Of a stretch of 64,000 bases of DNA, positions 37,270-45,311 are shown piece after piece; position 1 is the stretch's first letter; each line of letters starts with the position of its first letter. A model generated the notes under the pieces. That model made no database searches. It had not been told where the DNA came from and worked only from the letters and a program-made list of their open reading frames with translations. The position numbers and the translations under genes are program-made. Source of the stretch: Boseongicola sp. (lineage in GTDB: Bacteria > Pseudomonadota > Alphaproteobacteria > Rhodobacterales > Rhodobacteraceae); NCBI GenBank assembly GCA_014075275.1, contig CP046179.1, forward strand, positions 3,357,932 through 3,421,931, in the 5' to 3' direction.

Positions 37270-38207
37270 GTAGCGGATGCGTTCCGGGCGAGCTCTGCTT
37301 CGCGTTCTTGACGTTGGATTGCCAGCATTTTCGAATATTGCGGTGCGAAGAATTTGGTGAACGCGCGCACTTCTGGCCTACGGTGCGCTGCTGCCGATGT
37401 TAGAAGCCAGGTCGGAACTGTGAACTCTTTGAGTGGCGGAAAGCACCGCACAAGCGAAGGATTGGAATCGCCAATTCCGACACCCATCGGCCCGATCCCA
37501 AATCCACTATGGATCGCGGCCATCAAGCCGTTGAAGTCACTGCATTCCATAACAATCTGATCGGGCGTTAAGTGTTTGTTCTGCCATTCTGTGAAGCGCG
37601 CCATAACAGTCGTGTTCAACGCCAGAAACTTGTGACCGGCCAGGTCATCTTCCGAGGCCGGTAATCCGTGTTTCGCGGCGTAAGACTTGGAGGCATAAAG
37701 AGTGCCTTCTGCCTCGGAGACTTTTCGGCAAATGAGCGTCTTGTCCTCGATCTCATTTGCGTAACGGATGGCGACATCGGCCTCGCCTTTCGAAAGGTCA
37801 ATGTTGGCGGGGGTTGCGAGAAATTCGAAACTGACATCCGGGTGGGCGTCGGAAAACTCGGCAATGATGGCGGCGAAGTTTTCCGAGAAGACCTCTGGGA
37901 CACTGGTGATGCGAATGACCTTGGCTTCTAGGTTTTTTAACCCGATGGCTTTGCTTGAAAACGCATTGACTGCGGTTTCGACTTCTGTGGCGGTGACGAA
38001 CAGGTCATTGCCTTCGGTAGTGGGGCGAAAGCCGCGCGTGTCGCGTTCGAACAATGTGAGCTTTAGTTCATGTTCCAGCGCCTCGATCCGGCGGGCGACC
38101 GTGGGTTGGGCGATGCCAAGTTCCTTCGACGCGGCAAGCGTTGACCCGGCGCGGTAAACGGCCAGAAAGACGCGGATGTCGGACCAGTTACGAAATTGGC
38201 TCTTCAT
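37266..38207 (-). CDS. LysR-family transcriptional regulator
   Basis: 313-residue LysR regulator with N-terminal winged helix-turn-helix (about 6-65, FLAVYRAGSTLAASKELGIAQPTVARRIEALE) and an effector domain from about 90 (IRITSVPEVFSEN...). The start is ATG 38207; further upstream codons are not LysR-like. It is convergent with the PhyH-HD pair (4-bp overlap) and divergent from a small ORF at 38294. Whether it controls the oxygenase pair is not clear from layout alone. The effector is unknown. Confidence 0.9.
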   Translation of the reverse strand: MKSQFRNWSDIRVFLAVYRAGSTLAASKELGIAQPTVARRIEALEHELKLTLFERDTRGFRPTTEGNDLFVTATEVETAVNAFSSKAIGLKNLEAKVIRITSVPEVFSENFAAIIAEFSDAHPDVSFEFLATPANIDLSKGEADVAIRYANEIEDKTLICRKVSEAEGTLYASKSYAAKHGLPASEDDLAGHKFLALNTTVMARFTEWQNKHLTPDQIVMECSDFNGLMAAIHSGFGIGPMGVGIGDSNPSLVRCFPPLKEFTVPTWLLTSAAAHRRPEVRAFTKFFAPQYSKMLAIQRQEREAELARNASAT

Positions 38208-38293
38208 TTTTGTAGAACAGCACAACGCCGGAGCGGATACCAGAAGCATTGTGTGCCGCCTAGGGTCAGGTCAACGACAACAGGGATTACGAC

Positions 38294-38515
38294 ATGACAC
38301 TGACTTTCAACTTTCTAAGCCTGATCGAGTGGCCTGATCTGAGCAAGCTGCGCTTGCCCGGGCGAGGGCACTCAGGAACGTCAAACGGCATGGACGCGGA
38401 TTGCATTCACCAACGGCGCGAGTTTTTGAACCGGATGATGTGTGAGAATGCAGGTGCGGTGGAAGGCGAGTTCGGAATGCAGGCGATGATGTCGCAGTTT
38501 CCGCGGGAGTTTTGA
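38294..38515 (+). CDS. Small hypothetical protein divergent from the LysR gene
   Basis: 73 residues, no recognised domain. The tail (HQRREFLNRMMCENAGAVEGEFGMQAMMSQFPREF) looks like a compact helical protein, and the arrangement of a small reading frame divergent from LysR recurs in related genomes as I recall. AGGGATT lies before the ATG. It could be spurious. Confidence 0.45.
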   Translation: MTLTFNFLSLIEWPDLSKLRLPGRGHSGTSNGMDADCIHQRREFLNRMMCENAGAVEGEFGMQAMMSQFPREF

Positions 38516-38872
38516 CGGGGCTGAGAGGTTTTGGGTGCCTAATGGGGAATGACTGTTCTGCGGACAGACCAGCCATTAACCGTTGCAGTGTCAAGAGTGG
38601 CTCACAGTCCAGAGCTGCCGTCAGTCGGCTTTTGGCGTTGCTTGGTCGAAACCCGCATTGCTGACCTTCGGTAATATCAAGTGCCCTCTATCGCGATCAT
38701 ACCTTGCGATTTCGCTGTCCATTTCAAAGCTCTTCATAGTTTTTGCCAAACGTTACGGATTTTTGGTGCGACAGTTTCAGAGCCTGTCGGCGTGTCGATG
38801 GCTTGCAGGCTTGATTGAGAAGCGTGAGCAATCTCTTGCCTCAGTCTTGTTCAGGCCGTCAGGCCAAAACAT
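38516..38872. other. Gene-free gap between small ORF and TetR gene
   Basis: About 350 bp with no convincing gene. A 109-codon frame on the plus strand (38583-38912) lacks a ribosome site and runs into the tetR gene in antisense, so I do not call it. No strong hairpin was seen. Confidence 0.5.
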
Positions 38873-39451
38873 CTATTCAGCTGTTGCCAAGCGAAGAATC
38901 TGTTCGACGTGACTTTCAAGCCATTCATCGTCAAGAGGCTGTCCGGCGATAAGCATTCGGAAGTATGGGGCGGCGATTGTAAGTTCGATAAGCGATTCTA
39001 TGTTGGCGGCCTCGGAAACCTCGCCGCGTGATCTGGCAGCTTCGAAGACGCCTCGGACAACTTTGTATCGCGCAATGACGAACGTGTTGATCAACCGTTT
39101 TGCCCGGTCGTCCGAAGACGCAGCCGCAACGACCTGTGGCGCGATCTTGCCCCAGCGGGTTTCTGTCAACGCAGTGCGCAATGGACCGAGCAACCAATAG
39201 AGATCTGTGCGAAGGGGACCATTTGTCTGCGGAGGAATAACCTGTGCTGTGATGGCATGTCGGAATGTGCTGTCCAGAAGTTCGTCGAGCGTCGGCCAGT
39301 GGCGATAAAGCGTGCTTCTGGAGATGCCTGAACGTGCGCCGACAGATGCATGAGTGACAGCGATTACGCCTTGCTCTTGAAGCTCGTCAAGGGCTGCTTC
39401 AAGCGCGCGCGTGCGCGTCGCGGCAAGTCGTGGGTCTTCTCTTAAAGTCAT
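38873..39451 (-). CDS. TetR-family transcriptional regulator
   Basis: 192-residue TetR/AcrR-type repressor with an N-terminal helix-turn-helix (about 12-58: VIAVTHASVGARSGISRSTLYRHWPTLDELL) and an all-helical ligand domain. It is divergent from the heme-binding-like gene across 239 bp. A near-perfect palindrome, CTGTATAGTACAG, lies 9 bp before its ATG and is a likely operator for autoregulation. Confidence 0.9.
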   Translation of the reverse strand: MTLREDPRLAATRTRALEAALDELQEQGVIAVTHASVGARSGISRSTLYRHWPTLDELLDSTFRHAITAQVIPPQTNGPLRTDLYWLLGPLRTALTETRWGKIAPQVVAAASSDDRAKRLINTFVIARYKVVRGVFEAARSRGEVSEAANIESLIELTIAAPYFRMLIAGQPLDDEWLESHVEQILRLATAE

Positions 39452-39459
39452 CTCATTAC

Positions 39460-39500
39460 CTGTATAGTACAGTTTTGTTGCATAGCGATACAGTTTTGTT
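39460..39500. promoter_or_regulatory. Putative TetR operator and direct repeats
   Basis: Palindrome CTGTA-TAG-TACAG (39460-39472) immediately upstream of tetR. ACAGTTTTGTT occurs at 39469-39479 and again at 39490-39500, 21 bp apart (two helical turns). Suits cooperative binding of a dimeric repressor. Confidence 0.6.
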
Positions 39501-39690
39501 TTATAGCAGAGCTACTCACAGACCGGATTCGGTTCGGTTTGAGGGTATCGTTTTGGGTTTCGGCGGCAAGCTAGATCGAACGGCACCGAAATCAGGGATG
39601 TCTTACAAACATCAGGTGCCAACGCAGCAAAGCATCTGAAACACAACAATCTTCATCCGTGAAGACAAATAACTAAGATTGGAAAATGAT

Positions 39691-40185
39691 ATGTTAAAAA
39701 CAGCCAAGGTTTTTGCAGTTGCAAGCGCGGTAGCGACATTGCCGTATTCGCCTGCCATTGCCCAAAGCCTACCCACCGCCCCCTACCTGCCACTATCAAT
39801 GGCTCAAGAGGCAGCCGATGCTGCATTGGCGCAATGCGCTGCGGACGGCTTCCAAGTTGCCGTCGCAATTGTTGATCGAGGCGGCAACCTAAAGCTCATG
39901 ATCAAGGCAGACGGAACTGGACCTCATATTATTGGCGGAAGCATCGGTAAAGCGTTCACCTCGGCAAGTATCGGGGCACCAACTACCTTCTTTGCCGAGA
40001 TGATTATGAATGATGCAACTCTTGCGGGTCTTCGCGACACGGACTCGAGAATGGTAATTCTCGGCGGTGGTCTACCAATTGTCATTGGCGATGCTCATGT
40101 GGGAGGCATTGGAGTTGCCGGCGCACCTGGTGCGCACCTTGATGAAAATTGTGCGATGGCTGGGCTGGAGGTGATTGGCGGCTGA
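39691..40185 (+). CDS. Exported GlcG/HbpS-family (DUF336) heme-binding-like protein
   Basis: 164-residue protein with a signal peptide (MLKTAKVFAVASAVATLPYSPAIAQ). The GlcG/HbpS domain includes AVAIVDRGGNLKLMIKADGTGPHIIGGSIGKAFTSAS and DAHVGGIGVAGAPGAHLDENCAMAGLE. Family members bind heme or act in redox stress; the actual ligand is unknown. The ATG at 39691 follows GGAAAA. It is divergent from the TetR gene, whose palindromic operator is in the shared control region. A strong bidirectional terminator follows. Confidence 0.85.
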   Translation: MLKTAKVFAVASAVATLPYSPAIAQSLPTAPYLPLSMAQEAADAALAQCAADGFQVAVAIVDRGGNLKLMIKADGTGPHIIGGSIGKAFTSASIGAPTTFFAEMIMNDATLAGLRDTDSRMVILGGGLPIVIGDAHVGGIGVAGAPGAHLDENCAMAGLEVIGG

Positions 40186-40226
40186 CGGCTATCGCGCATC
40201 GGACGCGCAAACTTGACCCCTGACAG

Positions 40227-40261
40227 AAAAGAGCGTCGCGAATGTTTCGCGACGCTCTTTT
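40227..40261. terminator. Bidirectional intrinsic terminator
   Basis: Perfect 16-bp stem (AAAAGAGCGTCGCGAA with TTCGCGACGCTCTTTT) around the loop TGT. A and T tracts on either side serve both strands. It stands between the convergent heme-binding-like gene and lipB. Confidence 0.9.
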
Positions 40262-40357
40262 CAGTGAACGATGTCGCTGTCGGCAGGCCGTCCAATTGGA
40301 CAAATATCTACGAATGCAAACATTTGCACTTTGGGCTCAAAGCCGTCATTCGCCACA

Positions 40358-41014
40358 TTATTCCCCCGCCCCGAAAACCTCACTGAACGTCTTTTCCAAT
40401 GCCACATCCACATCTTGCAGCGTCACTGGCAACCCTAGATCAACCAACGACGTCACGCCGTGATCGCTGATGCCGCATGGGACAATGCCGGTGAAGTGGT
40501 CGAGATCGGGTTCAACGTTGATTGAGATGCCGTGGAAGCTGACCCATTTGCGAAGGCGGATGCCGAGGGCGGCGATTTTGTCTTCCGGGGGTGTTCCGTC
40601 TGGCATGGCGGGCCTTTCCGGGCGGGTGACCCAGACGCCGACGCGGCCTTTGCGACGTTCGCCTGTCACGTTGAACTCGGACAGGGTGGCGATGATCCAG
40701 TCTTCCAGCTGGGCGACGAATTTGCGCACGTCCTGACCGCGGGCTGCGACATCTAGCATAACGTAGGCCACACGCTGACCGGGGCCGTGATAAGTGTATT
40801 GGCCGCCCCGGCGGGCTTCATAGACGGGAAAGCGGTCCGGATCTGTCAGGTCTGCGGGATTGGAACTGGTGCCAGCGGTATAGAGCGGGGGATGTTCCAG
40901 AAGCCAGATAAGCTCGGGAGCGGTACCGGCACGGATTTCCGCAGCGCGCGTTTCCATCAACGTCAGGGCCTCCTGATAGTCGATGAGACTGTCAGAGATC
41001 TTCCACTCAACCAT
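40358..41014 (-). CDS. lipB: Lipoyl (octanoyl) transferase
   Basis: Transfers octanoyl from acyl carrier protein to lipoyl domains of 2-oxoacid dehydrogenases. The 218 residues contain the typical [33 protein letters not shown] and the active-site Cys in [15 protein letters not shown]; the partner Lys is in [11 protein letters not shown]. Its ATG overlaps the LytTR gene's stop by 8 bp, so it may be expressed with it. A terminator lies downstream. Confidence 0.95.
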   Translation of the reverse strand: MVEWKISDSLIDYQEALTLMETRAAEIRAGTAPELIWLLEHPPLYTAGTSSNPADLTDPDRFPVYEARRGGQYTYHGPGQRVAYVMLDVAARGQDVRKFVAQLEDWIIATLSEFNVTGERRKGRVGVWVTRPERPAMPDGTPPEDKIAALGIRLRKWVSFHGISINVEPDLDHFTGIVPCGISDHGVTSLVDLGLPVTLQDVDVALEKTFSEVFGAGE

Positions 41015-41819
41015 TCTGGCTGCCCTTTTTCGGCAATAGCCCTGCTGCGGTGAGGTCTTTCAGATAAGTGCGGCTGACCGGCAGTTCGCGACCATCTTGC
41101 AGTGTAACGACCGCGCGTGCGCCATCGCGGCGGGCTACGGTCACGGCATGGGTGGCGATCCAATGGGATCGGTGAATTTGCATCCCGTCAGTTCCGGTTG
41201 TTTCGGCAATGGCGTCAGAGAGGCGCATCAAAATCAGACTTTCACCAGCAGTAGTTGTTACTTCGACATAGTGATCGCGTTGGGTCAGGGAAAGCAGCGG
41301 ACCGCGTTTTTCCAGATCGAGACGTTGCAGAATAGGTGCCGGGCCTGCGGGGTCTGACGGCGCTTGTGCCCAGGTCATTGCAGCGGCGATGACGGTTGCG
41401 ATGACGATGCAATTGAGCATGAGATAAAATGCATAATGCGCGACAAACGGGGAAAGTCCCATGGATATCCAGTTGAGCGCCAGGACAATCAATGTAACGG
41501 CGATGCCAATGACGAGGCCCGCAATCGCGATGCGGATTGGTTTGTTGACCCTCTTCATGGCGCGTGTTGACAGAACAAGATCCGCAACCATTCCACCGGA
41601 AAAGAACGTCGTGACGACGATCAAACCCCAATAGGTGAGGCGCTCAAGTAAAGGCATGACGTCGATAGTGTCGAAAGGGCCGGACAACCCGAGGATCACC
41701 GTGGCTGCCCCAAGACCTGCCCAGACCTTTTTAGAACGCATCAGAGCCGTCATTTCACGAAGCGCGAATTTGATCGGGATATCGTTCACGACTGGCACAC
41801 CATCACTTACGAAGTTCAC
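41007..41819 (-). CDS. Membrane LytTR-domain transcriptional regulator
   Basis: 270-residue protein with four membrane helices in its first 150 residues (about 33-50, 62-80, 95-115, 125-147) and a C-terminal LytTR DNA-binding domain (about 175-262; [30 protein letters not shown] and [11 protein letters not shown]). A membrane sensor fused directly to a LytTR domain can regulate without a histidine kinase. The signal is unknown. The start is GTG 41819; ATG 41753 is possible. It overlaps lipB. Confidence 0.85.
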   Translation of the reverse strand: MNFVSDGVPVVNDIPIKFALREMTALMRSKKVWAGLGAATVILGLSGPFDTIDVMPLLERLTYWGLIVVTTFFSGGMVADLVLSTRAMKRVNKPIRIAIAGLVIGIAVTLIVLALNWISMGLSPFVAHYAFYLMLNCIVIATVIAAAMTWAQAPSDPAGPAPILQRLDLEKRGPLLSLTQRDHYVEVTTTAGESLILMRLSDAIAETTGTDGMQIHRSHWIATHAVTVARRDGARAVVTLQDGRELPVSRTYLKDLTAAGLLPKKGSQNG

Positions 41820-41887
41820 GTTGCAGGGCCCGATCGTTGGCGGGCAAGGCTTGAGACGTGTTAAACGATGACTTGGCCGAGGCCCAT

Positions 41888-42376
41888 ATGTTTCTTGAAC
41901 CTCTTATTGTTGCGCCTGTGCAGGTGCAGGTTCATCTGATCGCTGCAATCATTGCGCTGACTTTGGGGCCGATTAATCTTTATCGGCGCTCTCGTGATAT
42001 TGCCCATAAGGTCTTGGGCTATATTTGGGTTGGCGCGGTAGCGGTGACGGCGCTGAGTTCGTTTCTGATTTCGGGCATTGGCATTATTGGGCCTTTTTCG
42101 CCCATTCACATTTTGTCGCTTTGGGCTTTGTGGGGGATGTGGCAGGGCGTTAGCCACATCCGGGCAGGGCGCATTCATGCCCATTCTGCGACCATGCGCG
42201 CCATATACTGGTGGGCGTTCGGAGTTGCCGGATTATTGACCCTTTTGCCCGGGCGACGGATCAACGGGATGCTGTTTGGAGAGCGGGAAGTCGTAGGTTT
42301 ATTTGTGATCGCGATTGGACTGGCCGCCCTTGGGTTAAGAGCGGTTAGTAGTTGGCGAAGCGGTCGTCAAAGTTAA
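41888..42376 (+). CDS. DUF2306-family membrane protein
   Basis: 162-residue integral membrane protein of four helices resembling DUF2306/heme-oxygenase-like membrane families. It has conserved HLIAAIIALTLGPINLYR and HKVLGYIWV near the N-terminus and SATMRAIYWWAFGVAGL. The histidines might bind heme or a metal; the function is unknown. ATG 41888 is preferred over GTG 41858. The next feature is the tRNA gene. Confidence 0.72.
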   Translation: MFLEPLIVAPVQVQVHLIAAIIALTLGPINLYRRSRDIAHKVLGYIWVGAVAVTALSSFLISGIGIIGPFSPIHILSLWALWGMWQGVSHIRAGRIHAHSATMRAIYWWAFGVAGLLTLLPGRRINGMLFGEREVVGLFVIAIGLAALGLRAVSSWRSGRQS

Positions 42377-42445
42377 CATCGGCACATTTGCCTCTTCACA
42401 AGACGCGCGACCCCGGCTAAGAGACGCGGCACCAAGCCTAGACGT

Positions 42446-42532
42446 GCGGTCGTGGCGGAATTGGTAGACGCGCAGCGTTGAGGTCGCTGTGGGGTAACAC
42501 CCGTGGAAGTTCGAGTCTTCTCGACCGCACCA
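42446..42532 (+). tRNA. tRNA-Leu (anticodon GAG)
   Basis: An 87-nt cloverleaf. The acceptor GCGGTCG (42446-42452) pairs with CGACCGC (42522-42528), followed by A and an encoded CCA (42530-42532). The anticodon stem CAGCG/CGCTG encloses loop TTGAGGT with GAG at 42480-42482. A long class II variable arm (TGTGGGGTAACACCCGTG region) and the T arm GTTCGAGTC are present. Leu is supported by the long variable arm and the GAG anticodon. Confidence 0.95.
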
Positions 42533-43124
42533 AAATCTTGTCAACGCGAGGAGTAATCAGTCACACTTCTCTGTTTCAGAACGTATCACGGCAATCGATG
42601 AAAATCGATTGGGTGTGGCCGCGACTATGGAATTGTGACCAGGCCTGGGTTCGCTTTGAGCAGACGATGGGCGCATTTGCATCAGGATTGTTTTCGCGGA
42701 AATGGGATTCTATTCGATTGTCAGTCAGGGGCGTTGCGTTCAAATAGTTGGTGCAGATTTCGGTGCCAAATTAAAGCGCAACGGCACACAGTAATACGAG
42801 TGCGTTTACTTCGACATAGTGTCGTCAGTTCCAAAAGCCGAACTAGGTTTGCTCGACAGGCGGTTGTCGCCTTTCCGAAATTTCCATTGACCTTCGGGAG
42901 TAAATCCGTGAACCGAATGCCGATGGCGCGACAATATAGAAGTCTAACGAATTCGCCGGAAAGTCATCCCGCAACATAGTGGGCGTAGTGTTGCAACTGT
43001 CCGCACCGCGCACGCAGTGAAATCGGACATTTGCGCAACTGGACCTAACATTTTCGATGCACTAGTGTCGAAAATCAAATTCGCCCGAAATTCATGAATA
43101 GCAAGGCGAACATTAATTCGGGGG
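42533..43124. other. Gene-free DNA between tRNA-Leu and the truncated gene
   Basis: About 590 bp with no convincing gene. Several short frames exist, but none has a ribosome site or recognisable residues. It ends at an AT-rich stretch before 43125 (GGGGG lies just before the ATG). I see no second partial tRNA that would mark an attachment site. Confidence 0.5.
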
Positions 43125-43130
43125 ATGAAC

Positions 43131-43392
43131 ATGGCCATAACTTCATTGGACAGCTTGCGATCGCATTTACAGTGGGCGATCGAGTTGGAGCATGCCACTT
43201 TGGCACCATATCTGACGGCCTTGTATTCCATCAAGGATGGCACAAACGTTGAATCCGCCGAAGTTATCAAAAGCGTATTTCTGGAAGAGATGCTGCACAT
43301 GGCTCTGGCAGCCAATATTTTAAATGCCGTCGGCGGAACGCCCAAGTTTGACTATGATGGTTTCATCCCGACATTTCCCACACCGCTGCCCC
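43131..43392 (+). pseudogene. 5' fragment of a ferritin-like (VioB-type) gene cut by the IS
   Basis: N-terminal 87 or so residues of a ferritin-like protein: LRSHLQWAIELEHATLAPYL and KSVFLEEMLHMALAANILNAVGG carry the Glu, Glu-x-x-His metal ligands of the iminophenyl-pyruvate dimer synthase/VioB-type family. Reading continues PTPLP then enters the IS, stopping at 43424. The start is ATG 43131 (GGGGG at -11) or ATG 43125. The 3' remainder is not found on the far side of the IS. Confidence 0.7.
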
Positions 43393-43459
43393 TGTCTGAA
43401 GTCAGCGCCTATGGGTCCAATTAGGTTAATTTGATAAGAGAGAGTTGTTGGCTCATCGT
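43393..43459 (+). repeat. Left terminal inverted repeat of the IS
   Basis: 67-bp sequence beginning TGTCTGAAGTCAGCG and ending GGCTCATCGT. It is identical in reverse complement to 44905-44971. Confidence 0.9.
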
Positions 43460-43533
43460 GGTCCGTCGTCAGGGTTTTGGGAACCAAGAGTTGCTTAAAC
43501 AAGTAAAGAGTTTGGCTCGTCTGGTTGATGTTA

Positions 43534-44514
43534 TTATGCGGCGCGCTGTCTGTGATGCAAGCGCCGCGCTTCGAGCGTCTTTCGTTTGATCCTTTCCCGT
43601 TGTCTTAGAATGGCTTTGTCACGCCCGAAGTAGACGTCGGCGGGTGTGACGTTGTTCAGGCTCTCGTGGTAGCGCTTGTGATTGTAGTGATCGACGAAGG
43701 CTTCGATCTGGGTTTCGAGGTCTCCCGGAAGGAAGTAGTTCTCCAATAGGATGCGGTTCTTCAGGGTTTGATGCCACCTCTCGATCTTGCCCTGTGTCTG
43801 GGGATGATATGGTGCGCCCCGAGAATGCTTCATGCCTTTGTCCTGCAGCCATTCAGCCAGATCGCCAGAGACGTAACTGGACCCGTTGTCGCTGAGGAGG
43901 CGGGGTTTGTGGATGACGTGAACCTGATCGCACCCTGATGCTTGTAGCGCCAAATCCAGGGTGTCCGTCACGTCCTCTGCCCGCATGTTCGTGCAGAGTT
44001 TCCACGAGATGATGTAGCGGCTGTAGTCGTCCAGGATTGTGCTGAGATAGAACCAGCCCCAGCCAAGCACTTTGAGATAGGTGAAGTCGGTTTGCCAAAG
44101 CTGGTTGATCGCAGTGGTCTTGTCTTTGAACTCGTTTGCCGCCTTGAGCACGATAAAGGCCGGGCTGGTGATCAGATCGTGGGCCTTCAGGGCCCGATAG
44201 ACTGAAGATTCCGAGACGAAGTAGCGCTCCCGATCCGTGAACGTCACTGCCAGTTCGCGCGGCGACAGCTCCGTCTCCTGCAGCGCCAGCTTGACGACCT
44301 TGCGCCGGACTTCGTCGGGGATGCGGTTCCAGACATGTCTGGGCTTAGGCGCTTGATCCACAAGGCCAGCGTCGCCGCGCTGCCGATACCGATCATACCA
44401 ACGGTAAAATGTGGTGCGGGGGATGCCCAGCTTTGCCAATGTTCGACGAGCAGACAAATGCGACCCCTCAACAAGCCGGATGATCTCCAACTTCTCAGAT
44501 GCAGCATACCTCAT
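43534..44514 (-). CDS. IS3-family transposase OrfB (DDE integrase domain)
   Basis: C-terminal part of the IS3 transposase. An HTH/linker (about 5-50, EGSHLSARRTLAKLGIPRTTFYRWY) is followed by the rve domain with the catalytic acids: Asp in QTDFTYLKVLG, Asp in LLSDNGSSYVS and Glu in QTQGKIERWHQTLK (35 residues after the second Asp). The length from ATG 44514 is 326 residues. It is probably made mainly as an OrfAB fusion after -1 frameshifting on the A-run at 44543-44549. Confidence 0.92.
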   Translation of the reverse strand: MRYAASEKLEIIRLVEGSHLSARRTLAKLGIPRTTFYRWYDRYRQRGDAGLVDQAPKPRHVWNRIPDEVRRKVVKLALQETELSPRELAVTFTDRERYFVSESSVYRALKAHDLITSPAFIVLKAANEFKDKTTAINQLWQTDFTYLKVLGWGWFYLSTILDDYSRYIISWKLCTNMRAEDVTDTLDLALQASGCDQVHVIHKPRLLSDNGSSYVSGDLAEWLQDKGMKHSRGAPYHPQTQGKIERWHQTLKNRILLENYFLPGDLETQIEAFVDHYNHKRYHESLNNVTPADVYFGRDKAILRQRERIKRKTLEARRLHHRQRAA

Positions 44515-44885
44515 TCTTGGTCGCCCCCACCGCCGGTCATGCTTTTTTTGAGAAGACGCAGTTCCAGTGTTTGCTCGGCAACGACCTCCTTCAGGTCTCG
44601 GGCTTCGCGGCGCAGGTCCTTGACTTCGTCGGTCGTAGCCGCACGCGCCGTATCTCCAGCAAGCCGCCGTTTGCCAGCTTCCATGAAGTCCTTGGACCAT
44701 TTGTAGTAGATACCTTGAGATATTCCCTCACGACGGCACAACTCAGCAATGCTGTCTTCGCCACGCAAGCCATCCAGCACGATCCGGATCTTCTCTTCTG
44801 ACGAATACTGTTTGCGCGTCGCCCGTTTGATCTCTTTGACGATCTTCTCGCCGGGGCTCCTGCGAGTTCCAGTTGTCTGTCTCAT
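44511..44885 (-). CDS. IS3-family transposase OrfA
   Basis: 124-residue DNA-binding component: the helix-turn-helix (about 18-65: YSSEEKIRIVLDGLRGEDSIAELCRREGISQGIYYKW) is followed by a leucine-zipper-like helix (LRREARDLKEVVAEQTLELRLLKK) for multimerisation. ATG 44885 follows GAGGAG. Near the end AAAAAAAG (44549-44542, reading minus strand) is a slippery site that would fuse it to OrfB. Its stop overlaps OrfB's own ATG (ATGA). Confidence 0.92.
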   Translation of the reverse strand: MRQTTGTRRSPGEKIVKEIKRATRKQYSSEEKIRIVLDGLRGEDSIAELCRREGISQGIYYKWSKDFMEAGKRRLAGDTARAATTDEVKDLRREARDLKEVVAEQTLELRLLKKSMTGGGGDQE

Positions 44886-44904
44886 GTCCCACTCCTCAGT
44901 GGTT

Positions 44905-44971
44905 ACGATGAGCCAACAACTCTCTCTTATCAAATTAACCTAATTGGACCCATAGGCGCTGACTTCAGACA
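44905..44971 (-). repeat. Right terminal inverted repeat of the IS
   Basis: Perfect mate of the left 67-bp repeat. Transcription of orfA begins just inside it. Confidence 0.9.
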
Positions 44972-45249
44972 CCAACTACTCCGTCGGCATGTGTGAAGCC
45001 CTCACCCAATGAGTCCGATTTTCGCCTCGGCTTGAAGGGTGAAGCTAGTCGGGCTTCTGAGTGCCAGTCTGCGTTGGGCAAAAAGCCAAATGGCCCGTCA
45101 CTTATTTCAAGTTGCCTGAATGCATCGAGTACCAGTCGCAGCATCCAGCCTTCGTTGAAAATTTCTGTTTGCGGAAACCGAGCCGTCTGAGGGTCCGCTC
45201 CGTCGACGAATATTTCCGCAAGTCTCTTGGGTAGTAATGGATTATGCAA
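44972..45249 (-). pseudogene. 5' fragment of a conserved hypothetical gene cut by the IS
   Basis: Reads HNPLLPKRLAEIF, ARFPQTEIFNEG and GEGFTHADGVVG, then enters the IS inverted repeat and stops. The sequence has the regular, conserved look of a real protein family that I cannot name. About 93 residues remain. The only start in range is TTG 45249, so the N-terminus may be decayed or use TTG. It points toward the IS, opposite to the ferritin-like fragment on the other side. Confidence 0.6.
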
Positions 45250-45311
45250 AGTTCTTTCGCTTTCGTAGTTTTCAGATATGCAACTTCACACCAAAGCTGA
45301 AGTCAGACAGA

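Larger units (their letters stand above)
43393..44971 (-). mobile_element. Complete IS3-family insertion sequence (1579 bp)
   Basis: Two overlapping transposase frames on the minus strand between perfect 67-bp inverted repeats (43393-43459 and 44905-44971). Ends begin TGTCTGAAG and end CTTCAGACA, in keeping with the TG...CA rule of the family. OrfA has a helix-turn-helix, OrfB an integrase-type DDE core. No convincing target duplication: flanks are ...GCCC and CCAAC, with only CC in common. It lies between two different truncated genes. The 67-bp repeats are unusually long; the true IS end could instead be at TGATAAGAG (43432) with the outer part a duplicated flank. Confidence 0.88.

Noticed and set aside
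38583-38912. 109-codon frame on the plus strand
   Set aside because: No ribosome site, no family likeness, and it overlaps tetR in antisense.
42533-43124. Integrase or attachment site next to tRNA-Leu
   Set aside because: No integrase gene and no repeated tRNA end were seen.
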